Positions 9,211-17,959 of a stretch of 64,000 nucleotides of DNA are shown piece after piece. Below the pieces are notes generated by a model. It made no database searches, was not told where the DNA came from, and was given only the letters and a program-made list of their open reading frames with translations. Origin of the DNA: Hyphomicrobium sp. (lineage in GTDB: Bacteria; Pseudomonadota; Alphaproteobacteria; Rhizobiales; Hyphomicrobiaceae); NCBI GenBank assembly GCA_002928955.1, contig PERT01000007.1, positions 17,295-81,294 of the forward strand. Reading direction: 5' to 3'. Positions within the stretch are counted from its first letter, which is position 1. Every line of letters starts with the position of its first letter. Made by a program: the position numbers and the translations under genes.

Positions 9211-10113
9211 CTAGTTCAATCCGTCGCGCTTTCGCAAAGGCTTGGCTGGGTTGCCGGCGACCACGGTTTCACTCTCGACAGAACGGACGATATTGGCGCC
9301 GAGCCCCGCATAGGCGCGATCTCCCATCGTCTTCTGGTTCATCAGGTTGGCGTTGTTGCCGAGGTATCCCTGACGTCCGACCTTCGAGCTGCCGCCGATG
9401 CATACACATGCAGTGATGATCGCATCCTCGCCGATATCGCAGTTGTGGCCGAGATGAACGTGATCGTCGATCTTGGCGCGATGGCGCACGATTGTCGGAT
9501 CGAGAGTGCCGAGGCAGACGGTGACGTTGCAGCCGATCTCGACGTCGTCCTCGATAAGGACGCCGCCAAAGTGCGGCATGCGCAACGTGTGGCCGTTCTC
9601 GTCATAGCCGACGCCGAACCCCTCCTCACCGACGACGGCGTGCGATTTGACGAGGCAGCGCTTTCCGATGCGCACCTTGTTGCCGACGACGACATGGTGC
9701 CGCAGTTCCGTGTCGTCACCGATCTCGACGTCGTCGGCGACCACGCAATATTCACCGATCGTGACATTCAGCCCGATCTTGGCGCTGCGGCCGATGATGG
9801 CAGTCGGGGCGATACGGGCGGGTGCCCGTTCCACGAAAAAGCGCCAGCAAACCTTCGCGAAGTCCATGCGCGGCTGGTCGACCTCGATCAGCGCAAGCCC
9901 AGGCATCGGACCCGTCGTCGAGCCGCGGCCGACGAGCACGGTCAGTTCCTTGAACTCCTGCAACCTGCCTGCCACTTCGGGCGTGAACGCTTTTGCGAAG
10001 ATGACGGCGCCAGTGGCCGGCTTGCCCAGGCTGGCGACGTGCGAAACCTGGAGGTCGGCGCCGACGAGAGTGCCATTCAGAAAACGACAAATTTCTACCG
10101 CGGTGGTGGGCAT
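9211..10113 (-). CDS. LpxD-like hexapeptide acyltransferase
   Basis: The 300-residue protein has an LpxD-like N-terminal domain (residues 1-100, MPTTAVEICRFLNGTLVG...) followed by a left-handed beta-helix of hexapeptide repeats (residues about 105-260) such as IGRSAKIGLNVTIGEYCVV and VEIGDDTELRHHVVVG, with the HLGHNCDIG histidine motif. The frame extends to 10188, but the first convincing start is the ATG at 10113. The housekeeping lpxD normally sits with lpxA and fabZ. This copy inside a polysaccharide locus, next to a deacetylase-like gene, more likely N- or O-acylates a sugar nucleotide. It heads the minus-strand run that continues to capG. Confidence 0.72.
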   Translation of the reverse strand: MPTTAVEICRFLNGTLVGADLQVSHVASLGKPATGAVIFAKAFTPEVAGRLQEFKELTVLVGRGSTTGPMPGLALIEVDQPRMDFAKVCWRFFVERAPARIAPTAIIGRSAKIGLNVTIGEYCVVADDVEIGDDTELRHHVVVGNKVRIGKRCLVKSHAVVGEEGFGVGYDENGHTLRMPHFGGVLIEDDVEIGCNVTVCLGTLDPTIVRHRAKIDDHVHLGHNCDIGEDAIITACVCIGGSSKVGRQGYLGNNANLMNQKTMGDRAYAGLGANIVRSVESETVVAGNPAKPLRKRDGLN

Positions 10114-11291
10114 GGCGTTCGGCTCGTTGCTCCGTTGATCGAGGCGGAAACTAATGTCAAGGCAATGACGCCGCAAGAGCATCCTCAAAACGAACCCTGC
10201 GTCCCAGGCTTCAGAGTGACTGCTTGCTCACGCCCGTTTCGAAGTAATGCATTGGATGTTTGTAGAAAGCGGCGAACTGGTAGCTCAAAAGCTTTTGGAC
10301 ATTTGACGTGAGCAAATGCACACGTTGCGATTGTGGCCTTGCCGCATTGCTTCGGTGTGCGATTGAAAAAGGTAGGCTATAACATGGTTCCTTTGGTGCG
10401 GCACAGGCTTTGTAAGCGGCGTGCGTGAAATAGCCAGCGCATTCGAATTGTGCAATCGCATTGATGCTGCGGCCGGCGGGCGCGGAAAGCGCATCAACGG
10501 CGCAGGCCGTTTCCACCCCTTCGCTCCGCCGGGTGCGCGGCTTCGCTCCGCGCCTGAACCGGCTCGAACGGGCCACGAAAAATATCAAGGAAGCTGCCGG
10601 TTCAAAGTGTCAGGGATATCCCCGGTTATTCAGATTAGCAGTGGGGTGCACGCGGTCGACGGGGTAGGCCGCGACCAGGGGCAGTGTCGTTCCATGGCCA
10701 TCTGCGACTTTCGCAACCAGTCGCCCCCGATGGGCGCGCAGCCATTGAGGCGATCCATATTGGTGGTCACGGCGGTGTGGTCGTTGAATTCGTCGACAAA
10801 GACGAGACATTTGGCCCCGAACTTCGGATATTCCTCTTTTGTTCGGAGCTCAAAGTCTTACGTACTGCGCAACGCAAGGCTGATCCTGCGTCGTGTCGAA
10901 GACGCAACTCCGACACTTGGCGTGCAAAGCATTTTTGATTGTGATCTCCTGCCGGTCGTAGAGCCACCCTGCCGAGCCGGTGGCGCCGCCGATCCGCTGC
11001 TCACGCAGCAGACGCGCGCGAAGCTCACTCGGCGTCGGATTGCGCACTATGGGAACCGGATCGAACACGCTGCCGGTGCGCTATCCCCCTTCTCGATGAG
11101 TGCGACCACACGCGCGCGCTGATCCTTGCGTAAATTTTCGCCATCAATGTTCATTTCTGGTTGCCCTGGAGAGCCCCCATTCTGATTTGCGCTGCTACCG
11201 GAATCCCCCTGTGGCACTTGCGATTCACTTCAGGTAGATAAACTCCGGGCCGCCTCGGGCTCTGTCGGACTTCGCGAATGGATTTCTCAGA
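10114..11291. other. Long gene-poor stretch between divergent polysaccharide genes
   Basis: This 1.18-kb stretch separates the minus-strand acyltransferase from the plus-strand epimerase. Its right-hand part holds a degraded IS630-family transposase (10617-11154). The remaining 500 bases next to the acyltransferase contain no convincing gene and probably hold the promoter of the long minus-strand operon. I saw no JUMPstart/ops element. Confidence 0.5.
10617..11154 (-). pseudogene. Degraded IS630-family transposase remnant
   Basis: Pieces of an IS630-type transposase can be read on the minus strand in changing frames. They are an N-terminal helix-turn-helix-like start (LRKDQRARVVALIEKGDS), a middle part with ITIKNALHA, then KCLVFVDE with the first catalytic Asp-Glu followed by TTNMDRLNG, and in the next frame RLVAKVADGHGTTLPLVAA. 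At least two frameshifts are needed and the C-terminal half with the remaining acidic residues is absent, so it cannot be active. A better preserved relative lies at 20330-20790. Terminal inverted repeats were not found. Confidence 0.6.
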
Positions 11292-12239
11292 ATGCCGCCA
11301 GTCCTAGAACATCGATCACTGGCGAACCAGAATGTCCTCGTTGCCGGGGGTACGGGTTTTATCGGACAGGTTCTTGTACGGAAGCTCGAAGAACGGGGCG
11401 CACTCGTAACCGTCCTGGCCCGCAGCCATCCTTTGGAGAGCTGCGCACGGCGGACACTCGTTGTCGACGACTGGCAACCGCAAGCTCTTGTCTGGGCATT
11501 GTCGCCGCACCGGTACGACGCGGTGTTCAACCTCGCAGCGTATGGCGTCGCGCCGGTCGCCCGCGATATCCGACAGATGATACAAATCAACGTCGATGTC
11601 GCCTCTGCCCTCGTGTGTGCGGCCAAGGCCTGCGGCGCGCGCATGTACGTTCACGTCGGATCGTGCTCCGAATACGATGCAACATCGGCGACGTCCGCCA
11701 TTGCCGAGGAGCATCTGCTCCAGGCCCGCAGCCTTTACGGATCGAGCAAGGCGGCGGGAACATTGGTCGCGTGTGCGACCGCTGCGGCGGAGGAGCTTGC
11801 GTTCGTCGCCGCAAGGCTGTTTCACGTCTACGGTTCCGGCGAGTCCGGCCATCGGCTGATGCCGACGCTGGCACGGCGACTATCCGCCGGGGAACGGGTG
11901 CCATTGTCTCCGGGAACGCAGGTTCGTGACTTTCTCCATGTCGATGATGCCGCCGATGGACTGCTTTCACTCGCCTGCGCGGGCATGGCCATTGGCGGTC
12001 AGCATATCGTCAACCTCGGCACGGGGGTGGCGACGTCGGTGCGCGACTTCGCACTGGCCGTTTCCGCAGCCACCCGAACGTCACCCAGCCTGCTGGGCTT
12101 CGGGGATATTCGATTCAGGCCAGACGATGTCATGCATCTGGTTGCGGACACGCGACGTCTCGGCGACTTGACCGGCTGGCGGCCCAAGCGCGATGTCACG
12201 ACGGGAATCATGCAGGCGCTCCAGGGCCTGAAAACGTAG
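11292..12239 (+). CDS. NAD-dependent epimerase/dehydratase (CDP-sugar reductase-like)
   Basis: A 315-residue extended SDR protein with an N-terminal VAGGTGFIGQVLV dinucleotide-binding motif, the catalytic SLYGSSKAAGT (YxxxK) near residue 155, and the C-terminal RDFLHVDDAADGL motif of sugar-nucleotide epimerases. It sits 58 bases upstream of rfbF on the same strand. I therefore infer that it acts on a CDP-activated deoxyhexose, like RfbJ/RfbS (abequose or paratose synthases), or that it is the missing 4,6-dehydratase. The family assignment is firm; the substrate is not. No strong ribosome-binding site precedes the ATG. Confidence 0.72.
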   Translation: MPPVLEHRSLANQNVLVAGGTGFIGQVLVRKLEERGALVTVLARSHPLESCARRTLVVDDWQPQALVWALSPHRYDAVFNLAAYGVAPVARDIRQMIQINVDVASALVCAAKACGARMYVHVGSCSEYDATSATSAIAEEHLLQARSLYGSSKAAGTLVACATAAAEELAFVAARLFHVYGSGESGHRLMPTLARRLSAGERVPLSPGTQVRDFLHVDDAADGLLSLACAGMAIGGQHIVNLGTGVATSVRDFALAVSAATRTSPSLLGFGDIRFRPDDVMHLVADTRRLGDLTGWRPKRDVTTGIMQALQGLKT

Positions 12240-12297
12240 TCGGGATTGACCGTCTGTGGCTTCGCTGCGCTGTCATGCAAACTGAGGAGGTTCCACT

Positions 12298-13068
12298 TTG
12301 AAGGTCGTTATTCTCGCCGGTGGATTTGGGACCCGACTGTCCGAGGAGACCGACGTGCGGCCGAAGCCGCTCGTTGAGATCGGCGGGCGACCGATCCTCT
12401 GGCACATCATGAAGACCTATGGCGCTCACGGCCTGAACGACTTCGTGATCTGCTGCGGCTACAAATCGTCGATGATCAAGGAGTTCTTCGCGAGCTATTA
12501 CCTCAAGACCGCGGATATCACGGTGGATCTTCAGACGAATTCGATCGAGTACTTGAAGACCGCGAACGAGAAGTGGCGGGTGACGTTAGTCGATACTGGG
12601 CTCGAGACGATGACGGGTGGACGGCTCAAGCGTGTCGCTGATCATGTTGGTGACGAGACCTTCTGCATGACCTACGGAGACGGCGTCTCCAATGTCGATA
12701 TCACCAAGCTGGTTGCTTTCCACAAAGGGCATGGCAAGCGCGCGACGGTAACCGCGGTTCCTTCTCCCGGCCGTTTCGGCATTCTGGATCTGGAAGCGAA
12801 AGGGCGGGTGGCACGTTTTCATGAAAAGCCGTCGAACGAGATGGGTTTGATCAACGGCGGCTATTTTGTGCTCGAGCCGTCGGTGATCGACTACATTGGC
12901 GACGATTCGACGACCTGGGAACGGCGACCGCTCGAACAGCTCGCGGCCGATGGCGAACTCGTCGCCTTTCGCCACGAAGGGTTCTGGCAACCGATGGACA
13001 CGCTGCGTGACAAGCGCGAACTCGAGGACCTCTGGTCGCGAGGCAATGCACCCTGGAAGGTCTGGTAG
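12298..13068 (+). CDS. rfbF: Glucose-1-phosphate cytidylyltransferase
   Basis: The 256-residue protein starts with the nucleotidyltransferase signature GGFGTRLSEETDVRPKPLV and continues with GGRPILWHIMKTYGAHG, typical of RfbF/DdhA enzymes that make CDP-glucose from CTP and glucose-1-phosphate. The length matches the family. The start codon is TTG at 12298. It is supported by a strong Shine-Dalgarno (GAGGAGG) eight to nine bases upstream and by the fact that the signature begins immediately after it. The usual partner CDP-glucose 4,6-dehydratase (rfbG) is not recognisable in the window. Its stop lies 15 bases from the convergent ligase gene. Confidence 0.9.
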   Translation: MKVVILAGGFGTRLSEETDVRPKPLVEIGGRPILWHIMKTYGAHGLNDFVICCGYKSSMIKEFFASYYLKTADITVDLQTNSIEYLKTANEKWRVTLVDTGLETMTGGRLKRVADHVGDETFCMTYGDGVSNVDITKLVAFHKGHGKRATVTAVPSPGRFGILDLEAKGRVARFHEKPSNEMGLINGGYFVLEPSVIDYIGDDSTTWERRPLEQLAADGELVAFRHEGFWQPMDTLRDKRELEDLWSRGNAPWKVW

Positions 13069-13083
13069 TCACAAGCGTTCCAT

Positions 13084-14358
13084 TCAGGACCGCCGTAGGA
13101 TCGAGTAATGAGCCATCGCGAGGTTCAGGATGGCCAGCCCGAAGATGGAGATGAACCAATACTGCCAGATGCTGTAGCTGGAGAGCATCTGCGTGGCGAC
13201 CGCAGCCATCGTGGCGAACCCGAGCGGTTGCAGTTCTGCGGTGAGTTTCGAGATCGCTGAAATCATGCTCAACCCGAATCCAGCGAGCAGCAAAGCGCCC
13301 ACTGCACCAAGTTCCACCCACACCTGCAGATAGATGTTGTGCGGGTGTGATATTGGCAACGGCCGCACGGATCCGGTCGGGTTGGTTCGCTCGCGAAGTC
13401 GTTCGTCGATCAGCCGAAAACTTGGCTTGGCCGTGTTGGCGTAGTTCGCCCCATGACCCTGGATAGGGCGTTCTGTTGCCAGGTCGGCGAACCCACCCCA
13501 GATGACGAACCGGTCGGTCACCGAAATTGGCAGCCAAGAAGCGTTTGTGAAGGCTGGCTGACTTGCGAAAATTGAGGCGGGAAGCATCATCAAGCAGGAT
13601 GCAACCCATCCGGCTGCAATGAGCCGGCGAATTCCCGCCAACGACACATACGAAAGTCCCAAAGCAATCGCCGCGGCGACAATAGCGAGCTGAGCAGTTT
13701 CGTGCGGAGACATGAACGCAGCTACCGTCCCGAGCACCACGATGGCCGTGATCAGACCTCTCTGGATCCCGATATGGCCGATCTGTCGCGCGCATGCGAT
13801 GGCAGGAGCCATCAGAAGCGGCAGAACAGTGGCCCCACGGGTGAATTCTACAGCGCTGAGGCGGACGGACAACTCGGAGTTCCAACCCTTCACCGCGCCC
13901 AACGTGGCATAATCGACAATGAGAATGGCTGCGCCGACGACGTAAGCAACGGCAAGGGATTGCGTCAGGCTGCTTACAACGGCGGGTTTCCTGCTAGGCA
14001 AAATACCGAGCCCGAGAGCGACGAGCCCCGCCACGAGTGTGAGGGACGCGGACTTAGAAACGCTGTTCGCGGGTATTGTGGCCCAGACCGTGCTCGATGC
14101 GCCCCAAGCACAAAACGCTGCAAAAAGCGCGAACGGCAGCGCGATTCCCTTGATTGGCATCGCTTTGGCGATGAAGGGACGCTGTCCCCTCATGCCATCA
14201 TACGCAGCCGATGCAAGCAGTGCGGATACGGTCACAACCAATACGAACATGAACGCGCGTGCACTCATGAAACCCAGCAGCAGAAGGACCGAATAAGACC
14301 AACCAGCCAGGCGAGCTTCCGAGATTTGAAAACGACTCGTCGATGCGCGGTCGGTCAA
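13084..14358 (-). CDS. Second O-antigen ligase family membrane protein
   Basis: A 424-residue polytopic membrane protein with about eleven hydrophobic segments. It carries the classic Wzy_C/WaaL periplasmic motif SHPHNIYLQVWVELGAVG near residue 335, containing the functionally important histidine pair, and a preceding arginine-rich loop (RLIDERLRERTNPTGS). This makes it the better candidate for the true O-antigen ligase of the two in the window, joining polymer to lipid A-core on the periplasmic face. The other protein, at 4719-5939, lies beside wzz and may be the polymerase. It is convergent with rfbF and downstream of the 4,6-dehydratase gene, with a 172-base gap. Confidence 0.8.
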   Translation of the reverse strand: MTDRASTSRFQISEARLAGWSYSVLLLLGFMSARAFMFVLVVTVSALLASAAYDGMRGQRPFIAKAMPIKGIALPFALFAAFCAWGASSTVWATIPANSVSKSASLTLVAGLVALGLGILPSRKPAVVSSLTQSLAVAYVVGAAILIVDYATLGAVKGWNSELSVRLSAVEFTRGATVLPLLMAPAIACARQIGHIGIQRGLITAIVVLGTVAAFMSPHETAQLAIVAAAIALGLSYVSLAGIRRLIAAGWVASCLMMLPASIFASQPAFTNASWLPISVTDRFVIWGGFADLATERPIQGHGANYANTAKPSFRLIDERLRERTNPTGSVRPLPISHPHNIYLQVWVELGAVGALLLAGFGLSMISAISKLTAELQPLGFATMAAVATQMLSSYSIWQYWFISIFGLAILNLAMAHYSILRRS

Positions 14359-14530
14359 GGGTAATCCCAGCCATGATTCATGTCGAATTCTTCACGACTC
14401 GATCTTGTGTGTGGTTCCGTATTCGTAAAGTTTGAGGGATGCCATTCGCAAATGCCTGCGCCTCGACTTTAATCCGAACGTCGACCAGCCGGACACACCC
14501 CGATGCATCGGACCACGTCGCGAGAGGGCT

Positions 14531-16498
14531 TCAGCCCAGGCTATTGACCACAGTGAGCGATGGCTGAGTTTGCGACTCCATAGCCAGAATCTGCAACTTC
14601 AGGCGCTCGTCCATCGAGTATCCTGGTACGACACGTCGCAGGCTTTCGATCGCTTGCGCCGTCAAGTTGAGTTTGAAGCAGCGTTCGATGTCGTCGATGA
14701 CCTTGCATATCTCGGCGTGTGGCAAGTTCTGGGCGGGCGACGCCGTCAGCAGCCCCTGGACTTCAGTTGCAACCAGATTTTCTTCCGCGAGGAACAGTTC
14801 CTCGAACATCTTTTCGCCTGGCCGCAGCCCAATGAATTTGATTTCAATGTCTGCGTCCGGCTCTCGGCCCGACAGCCGGATCATCTTGCGGGCGATGTCG
14901 AGGATTTTGACCGGAGCCCCCATGTCCAGGACGAAAATCTTTCCTACCTCGACCTGCCCGGTTGACAGATTGCGCGCCGCAGCCTGGAGGATGAGCTCGG
15001 TGGCTTCCGGGATCGTCATGAAATATCGCTCGATCTCCGGATGGGTCACGGTGACCGGCCCGCCAGCGGCGATCTGCTTCTTGAACAGCGGAACCACGGA
15101 ACCGGCGGAGCCCATCACATTGCCGAACCGAACGGAGATGAATCGTGTTTTTCTGCTGTCGCAGTCGAGCGACTGGCAGTAGGTCTCGGCCAATCGCTTA
15201 CTGGCGCCCATCACGTTCGTCGGATTGACCGCCTTGTCGGTCGAGATCATGACCATGGCGCGTGCGCCCGCTTCCACAGATGCGTCGGCGACGTTGCGTG
15301 TTCCGACAGCGTTGGTCAGCAGCCCCTCAAGTGGTTGAGCTTCGACGAGGGGTACGTGTTTAAGTGCTGCCGCGTGGAACACCAAATCGGGTTTGAGCTT
15401 CTTGAACAGCGCCATGATCTGAGCGCGATCGCGGATATTGCACAGGCGCGCCATCAGCTGCGTGTCGCCGGTCTCGCTGCGCGACAGTTCGTCTTGAATG
15501 CTGTAGAGAAGATGCTCGCTGGCATCGAGCAGAACCAGCTGCTGCGGTTTGAAGCTGATGAGCTGGCGGCAAAGTTCAGCACCGATTGATCCGCCAGCAC
15601 CCGTGACGATTATGCGGGAGCCGTCGATCAGGTTTTTGACGGGTGTGGCGTCATGCGAGACCGGCCTGCGTGGAAGCAGATCTCCCAGCTTGATCGGCTT
15701 CGGCTCGGGAATCGTGTTCGCGCCTGCGTCCGATTGCAGCGTTAGAGCCGCATCCGGAAGACGCAGAAGTTCGATCTCATGCGCGTTCGCTACGCTTGAG
15801 ATGTGCTCGAACGTCGCCTTGCCATGGCAGACGCGATCTGTCGTCAATACGATCGCGTCCACGTTGAGGTCGCTGTTCGCCATTCTGACGAGAACCGCCG
15901 ACAGCTGATCGAGGTTGCCTACAACCCGAACTCCACGGATTGTCTGGCCGACGCGCCTGTTGCGGTCGTCGACAATGCCGACGATGGAGTAAGGCGAGCC
16001 GTTCCGGCTATTCACCCCCTTGATGAACTGCTCGGCGCTTTCCGTTGCTCCGATAAGCAGGACGTTGCGCGCCTTGGCAGACTGCGTGGCCCCCGATCTT
16101 CGCAAGGTCCGATAGCTCCGATACGCGATACGCGAGCCCGACAGAAGGATGATGGTGAGCAGCCAACAGAGCACGAGTGAGCTTCGCGGCATCGCGTTCA
16201 GCCTGTTGAGCAGGAAAACTGTCACGGCGAACGCGGCAGCCGTAGCTGTCGTGGTGATCAAGATGGCTTGCAGGTCGGCCAGCGACGCATAACGCCAGAT
16301 GCCGCGGTTCAGGCCTACAAAGGCGGCGGTGACGCCGAACAGTGTGACATAGCCAACGAGGCCATTTAGATGATCAGGACTGAAGGTTCCAAGCGGCACG
16401 TAAACGCTGAGGACAAAAGCAGTTGCCGCAGCCAGTAGATCGTGAAGCACAACGGCCGCGCGAATAAAGTCGGCCCGGTCTATCCGCAATTTGAACAT
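14531..16498 (-). CDS. CapD/FlaA1-type membrane nucleotide-sugar 4,6-dehydratase
   Basis: A 655-residue protein with the WbpM/PglF/CapD architecture. It has four membrane helices in the first 130 residues, a CoA-binding-like Rossmann domain (NVLLIGATESAEQFI), and a C-terminal SDR domain with VTGAGGSIGAELCRQL near residue 300 and the catalytic segment STDKAVNPTNVMGASKRLAE, where Met replaces Tyr. It converts UDP-GlcNAc to UDP-4-keto-6-deoxy-GlcNAc, a precursor of QuiNAc, FucNAc or bacillosamine. Its catalytic domain resembles CapE in the same locus, so the cell can make both L- and D-configured 6-deoxy-amino sugars. Upstream, on the right, lies non-coding DNA. Confidence 0.88.
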   Translation of the reverse strand: MFKLRIDRADFIRAAVVLHDLLAAATAFVLSVYVPLGTFSPDHLNGLVGYVTLFGVTAAFVGLNRGIWRYASLADLQAILITTTATAAAFAVTVFLLNRLNAMPRSSLVLCWLLTIILLSGSRIAYRSYRTLRRSGATQSAKARNVLLIGATESAEQFIKGVNSRNGSPYSIVGIVDDRNRRVGQTIRGVRVVGNLDQLSAVLVRMANSDLNVDAIVLTTDRVCHGKATFEHISSVANAHEIELLRLPDAALTLQSDAGANTIPEPKPIKLGDLLPRRPVSHDATPVKNLIDGSRIIVTGAGGSIGAELCRQLISFKPQQLVLLDASEHLLYSIQDELSRSETGDTQLMARLCNIRDRAQIMALFKKLKPDLVFHAAALKHVPLVEAQPLEGLLTNAVGTRNVADASVEAGARAMVMISTDKAVNPTNVMGASKRLAETYCQSLDCDSRKTRFISVRFGNVMGSAGSVVPLFKKQIAAGGPVTVTHPEIERYFMTIPEATELILQAAARNLSTGQVEVGKIFVLDMGAPVKILDIARKMIRLSGREPDADIEIKFIGLRPGEKMFEELFLAEENLVATEVQGLLTASPAQNLPHAEICKVIDDIERCFKLNLTAQAIESLRRVVPGYSMDERLKLQILAMESQTQPSLTVVNSLG

Positions 16499-17007
16499 TG
16501 CTCGCTCTTCTCTGAACCGCAGAATGCTCGAGCGTCCGCAGGGTGATCAATCTGATCGTTGATAGGCCGTATAGCTATCAATCACAATCCGACGCGTCAA
16601 TGTGGCCTTTTTCACTATACCCTGTTCCCGTGCCCGCATAGTCTGCTCGTCGACACGGGACGACACTCTCAGGGTGAATAACAGTTTCGCACCAGACGGT
16701 CGTGACACGGGGGCAACCCGGATCCGGTAGCCGTGCCATCGGTTTGGAGGCTGCATCAGTGTAGCGCATCTGACGTTTGGTCCCCACTCGGGGCTGGATT
16801 CAAAACCAAACGTCAGATGAAAAAGCTACATTAGAATCATAGGTCTGCTCGTGTTCCTTAGGCGCCGACATTTGATATTGTGCGCGCTGCAGTAGGAAAC
16901 AAATGTCGGCGCCGGAACACTAGGAGATCATCCGCGAGCGCACGATCCGTCTGTCGGATGACGACTTGCTCGTGACCTTACTTACGAAGGCTTCTTAAGG
17001 AGCGTGG
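16499..17007. other. Non-coding stretch with dispersed repeat
   Basis: Between the dehydratase start and the small lipoprotein gene, the only structure I can support is the double-hairpin repeat at 16759-16923. Just left of it (around 16548-16565) is a small inverted repeat ATCAA/TTGAT that could belong to the dehydratase promoter. Confidence 0.4.
16759..16923. repeat. Double-hairpin dispersed repeat, copy A
   Basis: This 165-base unit recurs at 63835-64000 with almost the same length and roughly 85-90% identity by eye. It consists of two consecutive palindromes. The first has inner arms ATCTGACGTTTGGT and ACCAAACGTCAGAT and outer arms TGTAGC and GCTACA. The second has arms GGCGCCGACATTTG and CAAATGTCGGCGCC, flanked by GTGTTCC and GGAACAC. 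The arms are conserved between copies, while the loops differ more. The structure resembles a pair of abutting MITE-like elements or transposon ends. Confidence 0.85.
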
Positions 17008-17184
17008 CTACGTCTCCGGTCTTATCAGTCGATGGCATGTTTCAATGCGCTTGTATTCTTGCACCTTGAGCCTGCTGGCTTCGGTTCCAACGCGTGTGTC
17101 GGGAGGCGTGCTTGCCGTGTGAGCCGAGCAGCCAGCGGCAAGGGGTAAGTGGGCGCAGCAAGCGCTGCGTAGGAGATGTTTCAT
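17008..17184 (-). CDS. Possible small lipoprotein
   Basis: A 58-residue frame starts at an ATG preceded six bases upstream by a strong AAGGAGA ribosome-binding site. The N-terminus MKHLLRSACCAHLPLAAGC looks like a short lipoprotein signal ending in a lipobox (LAAGC), followed by a polar tail. The length and layout recall entericidin-like peptides, but I do not recognise a family. It sits in an accessory stretch next to a dispersed repeat and could be a decayed gene. Confidence 0.4.
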   Translation of the reverse strand: MKHLLRSACCAHLPLAAGCSAHTASTPPDTRVGTEASRLKVQEYKRIETCHRLIRPET

Positions 17185-17466
17185 GAGGTCTCCTTTCCGC
17201 CTTATGCGGGACCTCAAAAACCGCTCTGACACACCCACACTTCATGCCGTCCAGTGGGCGGCGGGCCACGCTGGAGCGGCACTAAACAGGAAAGCGCCCC
17301 AGAAGGGAGCCCTCACGTCGACGGTCATCGCTTCCCAGCTGCACCGTGGGACCATCTTGCTCACTCATGAGCTGATCTGCAACGCTCATGCCCAGGGAAT
17401 TGCCAAGGGACTTGCCCGTTGGCCTTTTAAGAACTCTCGTGTCGGCTCATCCAGGTCCGAATTCGA

Positions 17467-17808
17467 TCAGTCGCGGATCCAGTACTCGGTCGCGCTGTCT
17501 CGCATCTGCGCATCGTCGATCTTCGCGATCACCTGCGCATTGTTCCACTTCACCGCTTCGAGTTCCCGAATTCCTCTGTACGAGCGCTGGACAAAGGTCT
17601 GCAGCGCTTTGGATATATCCTCCGCGGTTTTCGCGCCAACCTTTTTAGCAAGCTCAATCCGCCCCTGGGCAACGGATGCCAGCTCCTTAGCTTCAGCTCG
17701 CTTGAGTTCGCTCATTCTCTCAACATACGGGTTCGAGCACGCATCTGCTGCGCCACCCGGCCCCGACGGCTTGAGGTCAACGTTCGGAGGATGGTTAGAG
17801 GACGACAT
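17467..17808 (-). CDS. Hypothetical protein, helical
   Basis: A 113-residue protein starting MSSSNHPPNVDLKPSG. Residues 30-100 are predicted to be largely helical and rich in Ala, Lys and Glu (ELKRAEAKELASVAQGRIEL), with a tail ending DSATEYWIRD. The composition is vaguely phasin-like, but no family is recognised. The frame stays open to 17898. I chose the ATG at 17808 because the upstream part (MRPWSACRCVAM...) looks untranslated. Its base composition is lower in GC than the neighbouring core genes, in keeping with an accessory region. Confidence 0.45.
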   Translation of the reverse strand: MSSSNHPPNVDLKPSGPGGAADACSNPYVERMSELKRAEAKELASVAQGRIELAKKVGAKTAEDISKALQTFVQRSYRGIRELEAVKWNNAQVIAKIDDAQMRDSATEYWIRD

Positions 17809-17959
17809 GAGGCAGGACCCTGATGGCTGTTCGCGCCTGCGGATGGCCAAATCATATAGCCACATGGCGACACACCTGCAAGCGGACCAAGGTCTCACGA
17901 ATTGATTACTAGCACGTTACTACGCGCGAGACAAGTATACTTACCGTCTTTCCGACGCA

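Noticed and set aside
10211..10588. A 125-codon minus-strand frame upstream of the acyltransferase gene
   Set aside because: No hydrophobic or motif pattern and no ribosome-binding site; the region more likely holds the operon promoter.
16925..17040. Possible recombinase C-terminal fragment (LSDDDLL... LRRLLKERGYVSGLIS) directly after repeat copy A
   Set aside because: It can only be read with a frameshift, is under 40 residues and I cannot place the motif in a family with certainty.
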